A stretch of 64,000 nt of DNA, taken from contig NZ_BNBS01000022.1 of the NCBI RefSeq assembly GCF_014656075.1, positions 21,162-85,161 of the forward strand. Direction: 5' to 3'. Both the position numbers and the translations under genes were made by a program. This stretch comes from Streptomyces hydrogenans. Lineage in GTDB: Bacteria > Actinomycetota > Actinomycetes > Streptomycetales > Streptomycetaceae. Under the pieces are notes generated by a model. The model saw only the letters and a list, made by a program, of their open reading frames with translations. It made no database searches and was not told the DNA's origin. Positions 29,006-37,872 of this stretch are shown here, piece after piece; position 1 is the stretch's first letter; each line of letters opens with the position of its first letter.

Positions 29006-30426
29006 GCGAAGAGCTGGACTGGCGGGGCAAGCACGTCACGGTCGCGGGTCTCGGGGTGTCCGGCATCCCGGCCGCCCGCGCCCTGGCGGCCCGGGGCGCC
29101 GTGGTGACCGTCGTCAACGACGGCGACGACGAGCGCTCCCGGGCGCAGGCCGCGGAGCTGGAGGCGGCGGGGATCACCGTCCGCCTCGGCGACGGGGCGA
29201 CCCTGCCGGCCGGCACCGAGCTGATCGTCACCGCCCCCGGCTGGCAGCCGGACAAGCCGCTCTTCGCGGCCGCCGCCGAGGCGGGCGTGGAGGTCTGGGG
29301 CGACGTCGAGCTGGCCTGGCGGCTGCGGGGCCCGGACGCGGCCCCCTGGCTGGCGATCACCGGCACCAACGGCAAGACCACCACGACCCGGATGCTGGCC
29401 TCCATCCTGGAGGCCGCCGGGCTGCGGACCGCCGCCGTCGGCAACATCGGCGTCTCGCTCCTCGACGCCGTCCTCGGCGACGAGAAGTACGACGTGCTCG
29501 CCGTGGAGCTCTCCAGCTACCAGCTGCACTGGGCGCCCTCCGTGCGCGCCCACTCGGCCGCCGTGCTCAACCTGGCGCCCGACCACCTCGACTGGCACGG
29601 CTCCATGGAGGCGTACGCCGCCGACAAGGGCCGCATCTACGAGGGCAACCAGGTCGCCTGCGTCTACAACGTCGCCGACCCGCTGACCGAGGACCTGGTC
29701 CGCGAGGCCGACGTCGAGGAGGGCTGCCGGGCGATCGGCTTCACCCTCGGCACCCCCGGCCCCTCCCAGCTCGGCGTCGTCGAGGGCATCCTCGTCGACC
29801 GGGCCTTCGTCGAGAACCGGCAGAAGAACGCCCAGGAGCTGGCCGAGGTCGCCGACGTGCGGCCGCCGGCCCCGCACAACATCGCCAACGCGCTCGCCGC
29901 GGCCGCCCTCGCCCGCGCCTTCGGCGTCGAGCCGCAGGCGGTACGCGACGGGCTGCGGGCCTTCCGCCCCGACCCGCACCGGATCGAGCTGGTCGAGGAG
30001 GTCGGGGGCGTGACGTACGTCGACGACTCCAAGGCCACCAACACCCACGCCGCCGAAGCCTCGTTGGCCGCCTACGACCCGATCGTCTGGATCGCCGGCG
30101 GACTCGCCAAGGGCGCGACCTTCGACGAGCTGGTGGAGAAGTCCGCGAAGCGGCTGCGCGGCGTCGTCCTGATCGGCGCGGACCGCGCGCTGATCCGCGA
30201 AGCGCTGGCGCGACACGCCCCGGAGGTCCCGGTGGTGGACCTCGACCGGACCGACACTGGGGCGATGTCCGAGGCGGTCCGCGAGGCGGCCCGGCTCGCC
30301 CGTCCGGGGGACACCGTCCTCCTGGCCCCGGCCTGCGCCTCGATGGACATGTTCACCAACTACAACAAGCGGGGCGAGGCGTTCGCGGACGCGGTCCGCG
30401 CCCTCGCCGCCACCGGCGACGCCTGA
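28987..30426 (+). CDS. murD: UDP-MurNAc-L-alanine--D-glutamate ligase MurD
   Basis: A 479-residue Mur ligase adding D-Glu to UDP-MurNAc-L-Ala. It shows [18 protein letters not shown] (UDP-binding N domain), the ATP loop [28 protein letters not shown] and [12 protein letters not shown], with C-terminal [22 protein letters not shown] 28987 (MGSRQV) overlaps the mraY end by 19 bp. GTG 29002 is an alternative that just overlaps the mraY stop. Neither has a strong ribosome-binding site, so it is probably coupled to mraY. Confidence 0.95.
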   Translation: MGSRQVSEELDWRGKHVTVAGLGVSGIPAARALAARGAVVTVVNDGDDERSRAQAAELEAAGITVRLGDGATLPAGTELIVTAPGWQPDKPLFAAAAEAGVEVWGDVELAWRLRGPDAAPWLAITGTNGKTTTTRMLASILEAAGLRTAAVGNIGVSLLDAVLGDEKYDVLAVELSSYQLHWAPSVRAHSAAVLNLAPDHLDWHGSMEAYAADKGRIYEGNQVACVYNVADPLTEDLVREADVEEGCRAIGFTLGTPGPSQLGVVEGILVDRAFVENRQKNAQELAEVADVRPPAPHNIANALAAAALARAFGVEPQAVRDGLRAFRPDPHRIELVEEVGGVTYVDDSKATNTHAAEASLAAYDPIVWIAGGLAKGATFDELVEKSAKRLRGVVLIGADRALIREALARHAPEVPVVDLDRTDTGAMSEAVREAARLARPGDTVLLAPACASMDMFTNYNKRGEAFADAVRALAATGDA

Positions 30427-30481
30427 CCCGACCACTGCGAGGGTCCGGCCGTACCGGGCCTGACCGGAGGGGGCAGCGACC

Positions 30482-31822
30482 ATGCCGAGCAAGATCGCCG
30501 GGACGCGTCGGCCCTCCGCCCGACCGGGCGGAGGGCGGGCGCCGGCGACCCCGCGGGGGGCGCGCGGCGGAGGTGTACGCGGGCTCCACGCGCGCGTGCG
30601 GCGGGCCTGGGACCGGCCGCTCACGGCGTACTACGTGATCATCGGAGCGGGGCTGCTCATCACCACGCTCGGCCTGGTGATGGTCTACTCGGCCTCGATG
30701 ATCACCGCGCTCCGCTACGAGCTGGTGCCGTCCTACTTCTTCCGCAAGCAGTTCTTCGCCGCGCTCCTGGGCACCGGACTGCTGCTCGTCGCCTCCCGGA
30801 TGCCGGTGAAGCTGCACCGGGCGCTCGCCTACCCGATCCTGGTCGGCGCGGTCTTCCTCATGGTGCTCGTCCAGATCCCGGGGATAGGGCACTCCGTCGG
30901 GGGCAACCAGAACTGGATCTCGCTGGGCGGCCCGTTCATGCTCCAGCCCAGCGAGTTCGGCAAGCTGGGGCTGATCCTGTGGGGCGCCGACCTGCTCGCC
31001 CGCAAGCAGGACATGAAGTTGCTCACCCAGTGGAAGCACATGCTCGTGCCGCTGGTGCCTGGCGCCTTCATGCTGCTCGGGCTGATCATGCTCGGCGGCG
31101 ACATGGGCACCGCGATCATCCTCACCGCGATCCTCTTCGGCCTGCTGTGGACGGCCGGCGCCCCCACCCGGCTCTTCGTCGGGGTGCTCGTGGTGGCCGG
31201 CGCGATCGGCGCGCTGCTCATCAAGACCAGCCCGCACCGGATGGACCGATTCCAGTGCATCGGCGCCACCGATCCGGGTGGCGAGGGGGCCCCGTGCCTC
31301 CAGGCCGCGCACGGAATCTATGCTCTGGCATCGGGCGGATGGTTCGGTTCCGGGCTCGGTGCGAGTGTGGAAAAATGGGGCCAACTGCCCGAAGCGCACA
31401 CCGACTTCATCTTCGCGGTCGCCGGTGAGGAACTCGGCCTCGCGGGGACGCTGTCGGTGCTCGCCCTGTTCGCGGCCCTAGGCTATGCGGGTATCCGCGT
31501 GGCCGGACGCACGGAGGACCCCTTCGTTCGATTCGCCGCGGGAGGCGTGACCACCTGGATCACGGCCCAGGCCGTGGTCAACATCGGTGCGGTGCTCGGT
31601 CTGCTGCCGATCGCCGGTGTCCCGCTCCCGCTGTTCTCGTACGGGGGGTCAGCCCTGCTGCCGACCATGTTCGCCGTCGGGCTCCTGATCGCCTTCGCGC
31701 GACAGGAACCCGCCGCGAAAGCGGCCCTGGCCATGCGCCGCCCCGGCTGGGGCAAGCGGGCCGGGGTGAGATGGAAGTCGATGCGACGGCGCGTCAAGAA
31801 GCGCCCGTCCGGAGAGCGGTGA
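30482..31822 (+). CDS. ftsW: Lipid II polymerase FtsW
   Basis: A 446-residue SEDS-family glycosyltransferase with about ten membrane helices that polymerises lipid II at the septum with FtsI. Signature segments are GGNQNWISLGG, LQPSEFGKLGLILW, SPHRMDRF, and the conserved C-terminal GAVLGLLPIAGVPLPLFSYGGSAL. The N terminus (about 45 residues) is Pro/Arg-rich and cytoplasmic. ATG 30482 follows GGAGGGGG. A stretch near 31313-31396 has unusually many A/T-ending codons. Confidence 0.96.
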   Translation: MPSKIAGTRRPSARPGGGRAPATPRGARGGGVRGLHARVRRAWDRPLTAYYVIIGAGLLITTLGLVMVYSASMITALRYELVPSYFFRKQFFAALLGTGLLLVASRMPVKLHRALAYPILVGAVFLMVLVQIPGIGHSVGGNQNWISLGGPFMLQPSEFGKLGLILWGADLLARKQDMKLLTQWKHMLVPLVPGAFMLLGLIMLGGDMGTAIILTAILFGLLWTAGAPTRLFVGVLVVAGAIGALLIKTSPHRMDRFQCIGATDPGGEGAPCLQAAHGIYALASGGWFGSGLGASVEKWGQLPEAHTDFIFAVAGEELGLAGTLSVLALFAALGYAGIRVAGRTEDPFVRFAAGGVTTWITAQAVVNIGAVLGLLPIAGVPLPLFSYGGSALLPTMFAVGLLIAFARQEPAAKAALAMRRPGWGKRAGVRWKSMRRRVKKRPSGER

Positions 31823-31828
31823 ATTTCG

Positions 31829-32923
31829 GTGCATGTCGTACTCGCCGGCGGGGGGACCGCCGGTCACATCGAGCCGGCGCTCGCCCTCGCGGACGCCCTG
31901 CGCAGGCAGGACCCGAGCGTGGGCATCACGGCGCTGGGCACGGAGAAGGGCCTGGAGACCAGGCTCGTGCCCGAGCGGGGCTACGAGTTGGCGCTCATCC
32001 CCGCCGTACCGCTGCCCCGCAAGCCCACCCCGGAGCTGATCACCGTCCCCGGACGCCTGCGCGGCACCATCAAGGCGGCCGAGCAGATCCTGGAGCGCAC
32101 CAAGGCGGACGTGGTGGTCGGCTTCGGCGGCTACGTGGCGCTGCCCGGCTATCTGGCCGCCAAGCGGCTCGGCGTGCCGATCGTCGTGCACGAGGCCAAC
32201 GCCCGGCCCGGCCTGGCCAACAAGATCGGCTCCCGGTACGCGGCCGCCGTCGGCGTCTCCACCCCGGACTCCAAGCTGCGCAACGCCCGTTACATCGGCA
32301 TCCCGCTGCGGCACACCATCGCCACCCTGGACCGGGCCCGGGTCCGGCCCGAGGCGCGCGCCGCCTTCGGGCTCGACCCCAACCTGCCGACGCTGCTGGT
32401 CTCCGGCGGCTCGCAGGGCGCCCGCAGGCTCAACGAGGTCGTCCAGCAGGTCGCCCCGGTGCTCCAGCGCTCCGGCATCCAGATCCTGCACGCGGTCGGC
32501 CCGAAGAACGAGCTGCCGCGCGTCGACAACATGCCCGGAATGCCGCCGTACGTGCCGGTACCGTACGTGGACCGGATGGATCTCGCGTACGCCGCGGCCG
32601 ACATGATGCTCTGCCGCGCGGGCGCCATGACCGTGGCCGAGCTCTCCGCCGTCGGACTGCCCGCCGCCTATGTCCCGCTGCCCATCGGCAACGGCGAACA
32701 GCGGCTCAACGCGCAGCCGGTGGTCAAGGCCGGCGGCGGACTCCTCGTCGACGACGCGGAGCTGACCCCGCAGTGGGTGCAGGCCAACGTCCTGCCCGTA
32801 CTGGCCGATCCGCACCGGTTGTACGAGATGTCCCGCGCCGCCTCCGAGTTCGGCCGCCGGGACGCCGACGACCTGCTCGTCGGCATGGTGTACGAGGCGA
32901 TCGCCGCCCGCCGACAGGCGTAG
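31829..32923 (+). CDS. murG: UDP-GlcNAc lipid I transferase MurG
   Basis: A 364-residue GT28 glycosyltransferase, peripheral on the inner membrane, that converts lipid I to lipid II. It shows the glycine-rich [18 protein letters not shown] loop, [33 protein letters not shown], the donor-binding [17 protein letters not shown] segment and [16 protein letters not shown] 31829 is 6 nt after the ftsW stop, with the run-up into the start lying over the ftsW end. Confidence 0.96.
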   Translation: MHVVLAGGGTAGHIEPALALADALRRQDPSVGITALGTEKGLETRLVPERGYELALIPAVPLPRKPTPELITVPGRLRGTIKAAEQILERTKADVVVGFGGYVALPGYLAAKRLGVPIVVHEANARPGLANKIGSRYAAAVGVSTPDSKLRNARYIGIPLRHTIATLDRARVRPEARAAFGLDPNLPTLLVSGGSQGARRLNEVVQQVAPVLQRSGIQILHAVGPKNELPRVDNMPGMPPYVPVPYVDRMDLAYAAADMMLCRAGAMTVAELSAVGLPAAYVPLPIGNGEQRLNAQPVVKAGGGLLVDDAELTPQWVQANVLPVLADPHRLYEMSRAASEFGRRDADDLLVGMVYEAIAARRQA

Positions 32924-32948
32924 CGGAGGACCGAGGGAAGAGGCGCGC

Positions 32949-33752
32949 GTGGCAGCCGGACCGACGACCGCGGAGCAGAGCGGCACCGGGAGGCGGCAGG
33001 GGTCGTCGGACCGGCAGGCCCGTCCGGAGGGTTCGGGCGGGCGCCTCCGCCCGGCCGGCCTGAAGCTCGCCCTGATCGCCGCCGGCGTGCTCCTGCTCGC
33101 CGGCGGCACGGTCTGGGCCCTCTACGGCTCGACCTGGTTCCGTGTGGAACGTGTGAAGACTTCGGGCACGGCGGTGCTCACCCCGGCCCAGGTCGAGGCC
33201 GTCGCCGCCGTCCCGGTCGGCGCTCCGCTGGTCACGGTCGACGTCGACGGGATCGAGGCCCGCCTCCGGGACGAACTGCCCCGGATCGCCTCTGTCGAGG
33301 TGTTCCGGTCCTGGCCGCACGAAATCGGTCTGAAAGTGACCGAACGGAAACCCGTGCTCCTTCTGGAGAAAAGCGGATCCTTCACCGAAGTGGACTCCAC
33401 CGCCGTCCCGTTCGCGACCGTCACCACCCCGCCCCGCGGCGTGCCCCGGCTGGTCCTCGACGCGGCCGCTTCGCCCAGCCTGCGACGGTTCGACGCGGAC
33501 CGGCTGCTGGCCGAGGCGGTGCGCGTACGGAGTGAACTCCCGGACGCGATCGCGAAGGACACTCGTGTCGTACGCCTCTCCTCGTACGACTCCGTCACTC
33601 TGGAGCTGACCCGGGATCGAACCGTCTTCTGGGGCAGTGCCGAACACGGGCCCGCGAAGGCCCGGGTGCTCACCGCCCTGATGAAGGCGACCCCCAAAGC
33701 GGGGCACTTCGACGTAAGTGCCCCCAGCGCGCCCGCCTCCTCCGGGAGTTGA
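32949..33752 (+). CDS. ftsQ: Cell division protein FtsQ (DivIB)
   Basis: A 267-residue bitopic protein of the divisome. A basic, low-complexity cytoplasmic tail of about 38 residues is followed by one transmembrane helix (LKLALIAAGVLLLAGGTVWAL without its ends, about residues 38-58), a POTRA domain beginning WFRVERVKTSG and the FtsQ/DivIB domain. It links FtsL/DivIC and the FtsW-FtsI synthase. GTG 32949, 25 bp after murG. Last gene before the long ftsZ control region. Confidence 0.93.
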   Translation: MAAGPTTAEQSGTGRRQGSSDRQARPEGSGGRLRPAGLKLALIAAGVLLLAGGTVWALYGSTWFRVERVKTSGTAVLTPAQVEAVAAVPVGAPLVTVDVDGIEARLRDELPRIASVEVFRSWPHEIGLKVTERKPVLLLEKSGSFTEVDSTAVPFATVTTPPRGVPRLVLDAAASPSLRRFDADRLLAEAVRVRSELPDAIAKDTRVVRLSSYDSVTLELTRDRTVFWGSAEHGPAKARVLTALMKATPKAGHFDVSAPSAPASSGS

Positions 33753-33761
33753 CGCGCATCG

Positions 33762-33791
33762 GCGCTGGCCAGCACCCTGGTTGGCCAGCGC
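33762..33791 (+). terminator. Hairpin between ftsQ and ftsZ
   Basis: Perfect arms GCGCTGGCCA (33762-33771) and TGGCCAGCGC (33782-33791) with a 10-nt loop lie 9 bp after the ftsQ stop. It probably ends or attenuates the upstream dcw transcript, leaving ftsZ to its own promoters. Confidence 0.7.
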
Positions 33792-33842
33792 TACGGGTGA
33801 TCACATAGGGTGAAAAGAAAAACGGGAGGTTCGGCGTGTTCG

Positions 33843-33872
33843 TTGAACGCGCGCCACTTGTCGACTTAGTGT
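33843..33872 (+). promoter_or_regulatory. ftsZ: Candidate ftsZ promoter, upstream copy
   Basis: TTGAAC (33843-33848) and TAGTGT (33867-33872) are 18 nt apart, about 160 nt before the ftsZ GTG at 34032. Several Streptomyces are known to transcribe ftsZ from more than one promoter in this gap. Confidence 0.6.
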
Positions 33873-33873
33873 C

Positions 33874-33933
33874 CTGTTCGGAAGAGTCCAGTGAACAGAG
33901 ACACTGGTAACCCTAAACTTCAACGTTAGGGTT
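33874..33933. promoter_or_regulatory. Three inverted repeats in the ftsZ control region
   Basis: Repeat A: CTGTTC (33874-33879) / GAACAG (33893-33898). Repeat B: CCAGTG (33888-33893) / CACTGG (33902-33907). Repeat C: AACCCTAA (33909-33916) / TTAGGGTT (33926-33933). A and B overlap and cannot both form as one hairpin. A GACAC at 33900-33904, the core motif reported for the sporulation regulator WhiA, lies in repeat B. Known WhiA/WhiB control of ftsZ in Streptomyces makes this a plausible operator cluster. Confidence 0.6.
33891..33919 (+). promoter_or_regulatory. ftsZ: Candidate ftsZ promoter, downstream copy
   Basis: GTGAAC (33891-33896) and TAAACT (33914-33919) are 17 nt apart, about 112 nt before the ftsZ start. 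The -10 lies within the left arm of repeat C and the -35 within repeats A and B, so regulator binding there would directly affect it. Confidence 0.6.
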
Positions 33934-34031
33934 GGGGTCGGCGTCCCGGACCACCCCATCGGCATCCGTCGTCGCGGCGCGCAAACCACCGCGCAATGAC
34001 GACACGTAACTCGAGGCGAGAGGCCTTCGAC

Positions 34032-35246
34032 GTGGCAGCACCGCAGAACTACCTCGCAGTCATCAAGGTCATCGGTGTCGGCGGCGGTGGTGTCAATGCC
34101 ATCAACCGAATGATCGAGGTCGGTCTCAAGGGCGTCGAGTTCATCGCCATCAACACCGACGCACAGGCACTGTTGATGAGCGACGCCGACGTCAAGCTCG
34201 ACGTCGGCCGTGAACTGACCCGCGGCCTCGGGGCCGGGGCCAACCCTGCCGTCGGCCGCAAGGCGGCCGAGGACCACCGCGAGGAGATCGAGGAGGTCCT
34301 CAAGGGGGCCGACATGGTCTTCGTCACCGCCGGCGAGGGCGGCGGCACCGGCACCGGCGGCGCGCCCGTCGTCGCCAACATCGCCCGCTCGCTGGGCGCC
34401 CTGACCATCGGCGTGGTCACCCGCCCCTTCACCTTCGAGGGCCGCCGTCGCGCCAACCAGGCGGAGGACGGCATCGCCGAGCTCCGCGAAGAGGTCGACA
34501 CCCTCATCGTCATCCCGAACGACCGGCTGCTGTCCATCTCGGACCGCCAGGTCTCGGTCCTCGACGCCTTCAAGTCGGCCGACCAGGTCCTGCTCAGCGG
34601 CGTCCAGGGCATCACCGACCTCATCACCACCCCGGGTCTGATCAACCTCGACTTCGCCGACGTCAAGTCGGTCATGTCCGAGGCCGGATCCGCCCTCATG
34701 GGCATCGGCTCCGCCCGCGGCGACGACCGCGCGGTGGCCGCCGCCGAGATGGCGATCTCCTCGCCGCTCCTGGAGGCGTCCATCGACGGCGCCCGCGGTG
34801 TGCTGCTCTCCATCTCCGGCGGCAGCGACCTCGGTCTCTTCGAGATCAACGAGGCCGCCCAGCTGGTCAGCGAGGCCGCCCACCCGGAGGCCAACATCAT
34901 CTTCGGCGCCGTCATCGACGACGCCCTCGGCGACGAGGTCCGGGTCACGGTCATCGCGGCCGGCTTCGACGGCGGCCAGCCGCCGGCCCGCCGGGACAAC
35001 ATCATCGGTTCGGTCTCCGCCAAGCGCGAGGAGCCGGCCCCGGCCCCCCGCGTCGCCGAGAGCTCCCGCCCGCTCGGCGGCCTCGGCACGGTGACGCCCC
35101 GCGAGGAGCCCGTCGCCGACCGGCCCGAGCCCGCTCCGGCCGTCAGCGAGACCCCGCTGCCGCCCGTCCCGCCGGTGGTCCCGCCGGCCCGTCCGTACGC
35201 GGACAGCCCCGCCGAGGAGCTGGACGTCCCGGACTTCCTGAAGTGA
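34032..35246 (+). CDS. ftsZ: Cell division GTPase FtsZ
   Basis: A 404-residue tubulin homologue that forms the Z ring or Z ladders. It begins [20 protein letters not shown], carries the tubulin signature [12 protein letters not shown] (about residues 100-113), NDRLL and the T7-loop [12 protein letters not shown] roughly 80-residue Pro-rich linker ends in the conserved LDVPDFLK tail that binds SepF. GTG 34032 follows GAGGCGAGAGG. The GTG of pgeF overlaps its stop. Confidence 0.98.
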   Translation: MAAPQNYLAVIKVIGVGGGGVNAINRMIEVGLKGVEFIAINTDAQALLMSDADVKLDVGRELTRGLGAGANPAVGRKAAEDHREEIEEVLKGADMVFVTAGEGGGTGTGGAPVVANIARSLGALTIGVVTRPFTFEGRRRANQAEDGIAELREEVDTLIVIPNDRLLSISDRQVSVLDAFKSADQVLLSGVQGITDLITTPGLINLDFADVKSVMSEAGSALMGIGSARGDDRAVAAAEMAISSPLLEASIDGARGVLLSISGGSDLGLFEINEAAQLVSEAAHPEANIIFGAVIDDALGDEVRVTVIAAGFDGGQPPARRDNIIGSVSAKREEPAPAPRVAESSRPLGGLGTVTPREEPVADRPEPAPAVSETPLPPVPPVVPPARPYADSPAEELDVPDFLK

Positions 35247-35986
35247 TAGGGCACCGCCTCACCACGAACGGCGCGCACTTCGCCTTCACCGACAGGTGGG
35301 GCGGGGTGAGCGCCGTTCCGTACGAGGAGCTCAACCTCGGCGGCGCCGTCGGCGACGACCCGGAGGCCGTCCGGACCAACCGGGCCCGCGCCGCCGCCGA
35401 ACTGGGGCTCGACCCCGCGCTGGTCGTCTGGATGAACCAGGTCCACGGCGCCGGCGTCGCCGTGGTCGACGGCCCCTGGGAGGACGGCGGGGCCGTCCCC
35501 GCCGTCGACGCGATCGTCACCACCCGCCGCGGACTCGGCCTCGCCGTCCTCACCGCGGACTGCGTCCCCGTCCTGCTCGCCGACCCGGTCGCCGGGGTCG
35601 TCGCCGCCGCCCACGCCGGGCGGCCCGGCATGATCGCCGGGGTCGTCCCCGCCGCCGTCGCGGCGATGACGGACCTGGGCGCCGAGCCCGCGCGGATCAC
35701 CGCCCGCACCGGCCCCGCCGTCTGCGGTCGCTGTTACGAGGTCCCCGAGGCGATGCGCGCCGAGGTCGCCGCCGTCGAACCCGCCGCCCACGCCGAGACC
35801 TCCTGGGGCACCCCCGCCGTCGACGTCGCCGCCGGGGTCCGTGCCCAGCTGGCCCGGCTCGGGGTCACCGACGTCGAGGACGCCGGGGTCTGCACCCTGG
35901 AATCCGGCGACCACTACTCGTACCGACGCGATCGCACCACGGGGCGACTCGCGGGATATGTCTGGTTGGGCAGGGAAGAGGCATGA
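35243..35986 (+). CDS. pgeF: Peptidoglycan editing factor PgeF (laccase-domain family)
   Basis: A 247-residue protein of the YfiH/YlmD/DUF152 family. In E. coli, PgeF limits misincorporation of L-Ser into peptidoglycan; relatives are purine nucleoside phosphorylases. The copper/zinc-type ligand residues are visible in [16 protein letters not shown] and AAHAG, and the C-terminal [14 protein letters not shown] matches the family. GTG 35243 overlaps the ftsZ stop (GTGA), so it is co-translated with ftsZ. Confidence 0.92.
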   Translation: MIGHRLTTNGAHFAFTDRWGGVSAVPYEELNLGGAVGDDPEAVRTNRARAAAELGLDPALVVWMNQVHGAGVAVVDGPWEDGGAVPAVDAIVTTRRGLGLAVLTADCVPVLLADPVAGVVAAAHAGRPGMIAGVVPAAVAAMTDLGAEPARITARTGPAVCGRCYEVPEAMRAEVAAVEPAAHAETSWGTPAVDVAAGVRAQLARLGVTDVEDAGVCTLESGDHYSYRRDRTTGRLAGYVWLGREEA

Positions 35987-36702
35987 CGGACCGTACGGCA
36001 GAACTCGCGGAGAACCTGGCGCGGGTGGAGGAGCGGATCACCGCCGCCTGCGCCGCCGCCGGGCGCCCCCGCGAGGAGGTGACCCTGATCGTCGTCACCA
36101 AGACCTACCCCGCGAGCGACGTGCGGATCCTGCACGGACTCGGGGTGCGCGACGTGGCGGAGAACCGCGACCAGGACGCCGCGCCGAAGGCGGCCGCCTG
36201 CGCCGACCTCGATCTCACCTGGCACTTCGTCGGTCAGTTGCAGACCAACAAGGTCAGATCCGTGGTGGGTTATGCCGATGTGGTGCAGTCCGTCGACCGG
36301 CTCAAGCTCGTCTCCTCCCTCTCCGCGGCCGCGGAGAGGGCCGGGCGCGAGCTCGGCTGCCTGATCCAGGTCGCCCTCGACGCCGAGTCCGGCGGGCGCG
36401 GCGACCGCGGAGGCGTGTCGCCGGACGGGGTCGAGGAGTTGGCCGCGGCCCTCGACGAGGCCCCCGGGCTCAGGCTCGGCGGCCTGATGACGGTCGCCCC
36501 GCTCGTCGGCGAGTACGCCGGCCGGCAACGCGCCGCCTTCGACCGGCTGATGGATTTGTCGACTGCCCTGCGCGCGACCCGTCCGGCTGCGAACATGGTG
36601 TCAGCGGGAATGAGTGCGGACCTCGAGGACGCCATCGCCGCCGGGGCGACACACGTACGCGTCGGTACGGCGGTACTCGGAGTCCGTCCGAAGCTCGGGT
36701 AA
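35983..36702 (+). CDS. YggS family PLP-binding protein (YlmE/PLPBP)
   Basis: A 239-residue PLP-binding alanine-racemase-N-fold protein. The Schiff-base Lys is in LIVVTKTYP (about residue 40). It also has WHFVGQLQTNKVR, and near the C terminus GMSADLEDAIAAGATHVRVGTAVLG, the family phosphate-binding region. Members maintain vitamin B6 homeostasis. In gram-positive division clusters this gene is the ylmE position. ATG 35983 overlaps the pgeF stop (ATGA). Confidence 0.94.
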   Translation: MTDRTAELAENLARVEERITAACAAAGRPREEVTLIVVTKTYPASDVRILHGLGVRDVAENRDQDAAPKAAACADLDLTWHFVGQLQTNKVRSVVGYADVVQSVDRLKLVSSLSAAAERAGRELGCLIQVALDAESGGRGDRGGVSPDGVEELAAALDEAPGLRLGGLMTVAPLVGEYAGRQRAAFDRLMDLSTALRATRPAANMVSAGMSADLEDAIAAGATHVRVGTAVLGVRPKLG

Positions 36703-36766
36703 CGTCGCGAAGCAGGTCGGACCACAGCAGAAAATATGGTCATTCCGCGAACGGCGGAGTGGCCAC

Positions 36767-36802
36767 GTGGATCGCGGGCACTTGGTGACGAGGCCGATCC
36801 AC
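36767..36802 (+). promoter_or_regulatory. Inverted repeat ahead of sepF
   Basis: GTGGATCG (36767-36774) and CGATCCAC (36795-36802) are perfect 8-bp arms around a 20-nt loop, just before the sepF ribosome-binding site (GGAGGAATC, about 36811). A possible -10, TATGGT, lies at 36735-36740. Could be an operator or a leader hairpin. Confidence 0.4.
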
Positions 36803-36824
36803 CACAGAGCGGAGGAATCGGAGC

Positions 36825-37445
36825 ATGGCCGGCGCGATGCGCAAGATGGCGGTCTACCTCGGTCTCGTGGAGGACGATGGGTACGACGGCCGGGGCTTCG
36901 ACCCCGATGACGACTTCGAGCCCGAGCTGGAACCGGAGCCCGAGCGGGAGCGGCGCCACACCCCGCCGCGCCAGATCGAGCGCGAGGAGCCCGTGCGCGT
37001 GGTGGCCCCTCCGGCCCCCCGGGAGCCCGTCGCCCACTCTGCCCCGGTACTCGCCGAAAGCGGACGTCCGGCCCGAATTGCCCCCGTGGCATCCATCACA
37101 CCCGAACGCCCGAGCCTGGAGAAGAACGCACCGGTGATCATGCCCAAGGTCGTGTCCGAGCGGGAGCCCTACCGCATCACCACGCTTCACCCCCGGACCT
37201 ACAACGAGGCCCGTACCATCGGGGAACACTTCCGTGAGGGCACCCCGGTGATCATGAACCTCACGGAGATGGACGACACGGACGCGAAGCGACTTGTCGA
37301 CTTTGCCGCCGGACTCGTCTTCGGGCTCCATGGCAGCATTGAGCGCGTGACGCAGAAGGTGTTCCTGTTGTCGCCTGCTAACGTCGATGTCACGGCGGAG
37401 GACAAGGCCCGTATCGCAGAGGGCGGGTTCTTCAACCAGAGCTGA
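36825..37445 (+). CDS. sepF: Cell division protein SepF
   Basis: A 206-residue FtsZ-binding membrane anchor. It begins with an amphipathic helix ([18 protein letters not shown]), then an acidic/Pro-rich linker and the C-terminal SepF domain ([60 protein letters not shown]). In actinobacteria it replaces FtsA/ZipA in tethering FtsZ to the membrane. ATG 36825 with GGAGGAATC. Own promoter likely because of the 122-bp gap. Confidence 0.96.
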   Translation: MAGAMRKMAVYLGLVEDDGYDGRGFDPDDDFEPELEPEPERERRHTPPRQIEREEPVRVVAPPAPREPVAHSAPVLAESGRPARIAPVASITPERPSLEKNAPVIMPKVVSEREPYRITTLHPRTYNEARTIGEHFREGTPVIMNLTEMDDTDAKRLVDFAAGLVFGLHGSIERVTQKVFLLSPANVDVTAEDKARIAEGGFFNQS

Positions 37446-37526
37446 GAACGAGACCGGACGGGACCGGCCGCGAGGGCGGCCGGAGCAAGCTGAGAAAACG
37501 AGAGCCAGGGGAGAGGGAACCGCGGG

Positions 37527-37817
37527 ATGGGCGTCGCACTACAGGTGGTCTACATCGCGCTGATGTGCTTCCTCGTCTTCCTGATCTTCCGGCTGGTCAT
37601 GGACTACGTCTTCCAGTTCGCCCGTTCGTGGCAGCCGGGCAAGGCGATGGTGGTCGTTCTGGAGGCCACCTACACTGTCACCGATCCACCGCTCAAGCTT
37701 CTGCGGCGGCTCATCCCGCCGCTGCGTCTCGGGGGCGTGGCACTCGACCTGTCCTTCTTCGTTCTGATGATCATCGTCTACATCCTCATCTCCGTCGTGA
37801 ACTCCCTCGCGAGGTGA
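37527..37817 (+). CDS. YggT family membrane protein (YlmG)
   Basis: A 96-residue membrane protein with two hydrophobic segments, about residues 5-30 and 72-93, and between them the YggT motif [28 protein letters not shown]. This family sits between sepF and divIVA in gram-positive bacteria (ylmG). The role is not fully known; it is linked to division and to nucleoid or membrane organisation. ATG 37527 has GGGGAGAGGG upstream. Confidence 0.93.
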   Translation: MGVALQVVYIALMCFLVFLIFRLVMDYVFQFARSWQPGKAMVVVLEATYTVTDPPLKLLRRLIPPLRLGGVALDLSFFVLMIIVYILISVVNSLAR

Positions 37818-37872
37818 GTGTGGACGATACGGTCCTGCCGACTGCCGACGACTACGTAGAGGTGAAGAAGAG

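Noticed and set aside
33909..33933. TTAGGG/CCCTAA arms as telomere-type sequence
   Set aside because: Two short arms in the ftsZ promoter, far from any sign of a chromosome end. Better explained as an operator.
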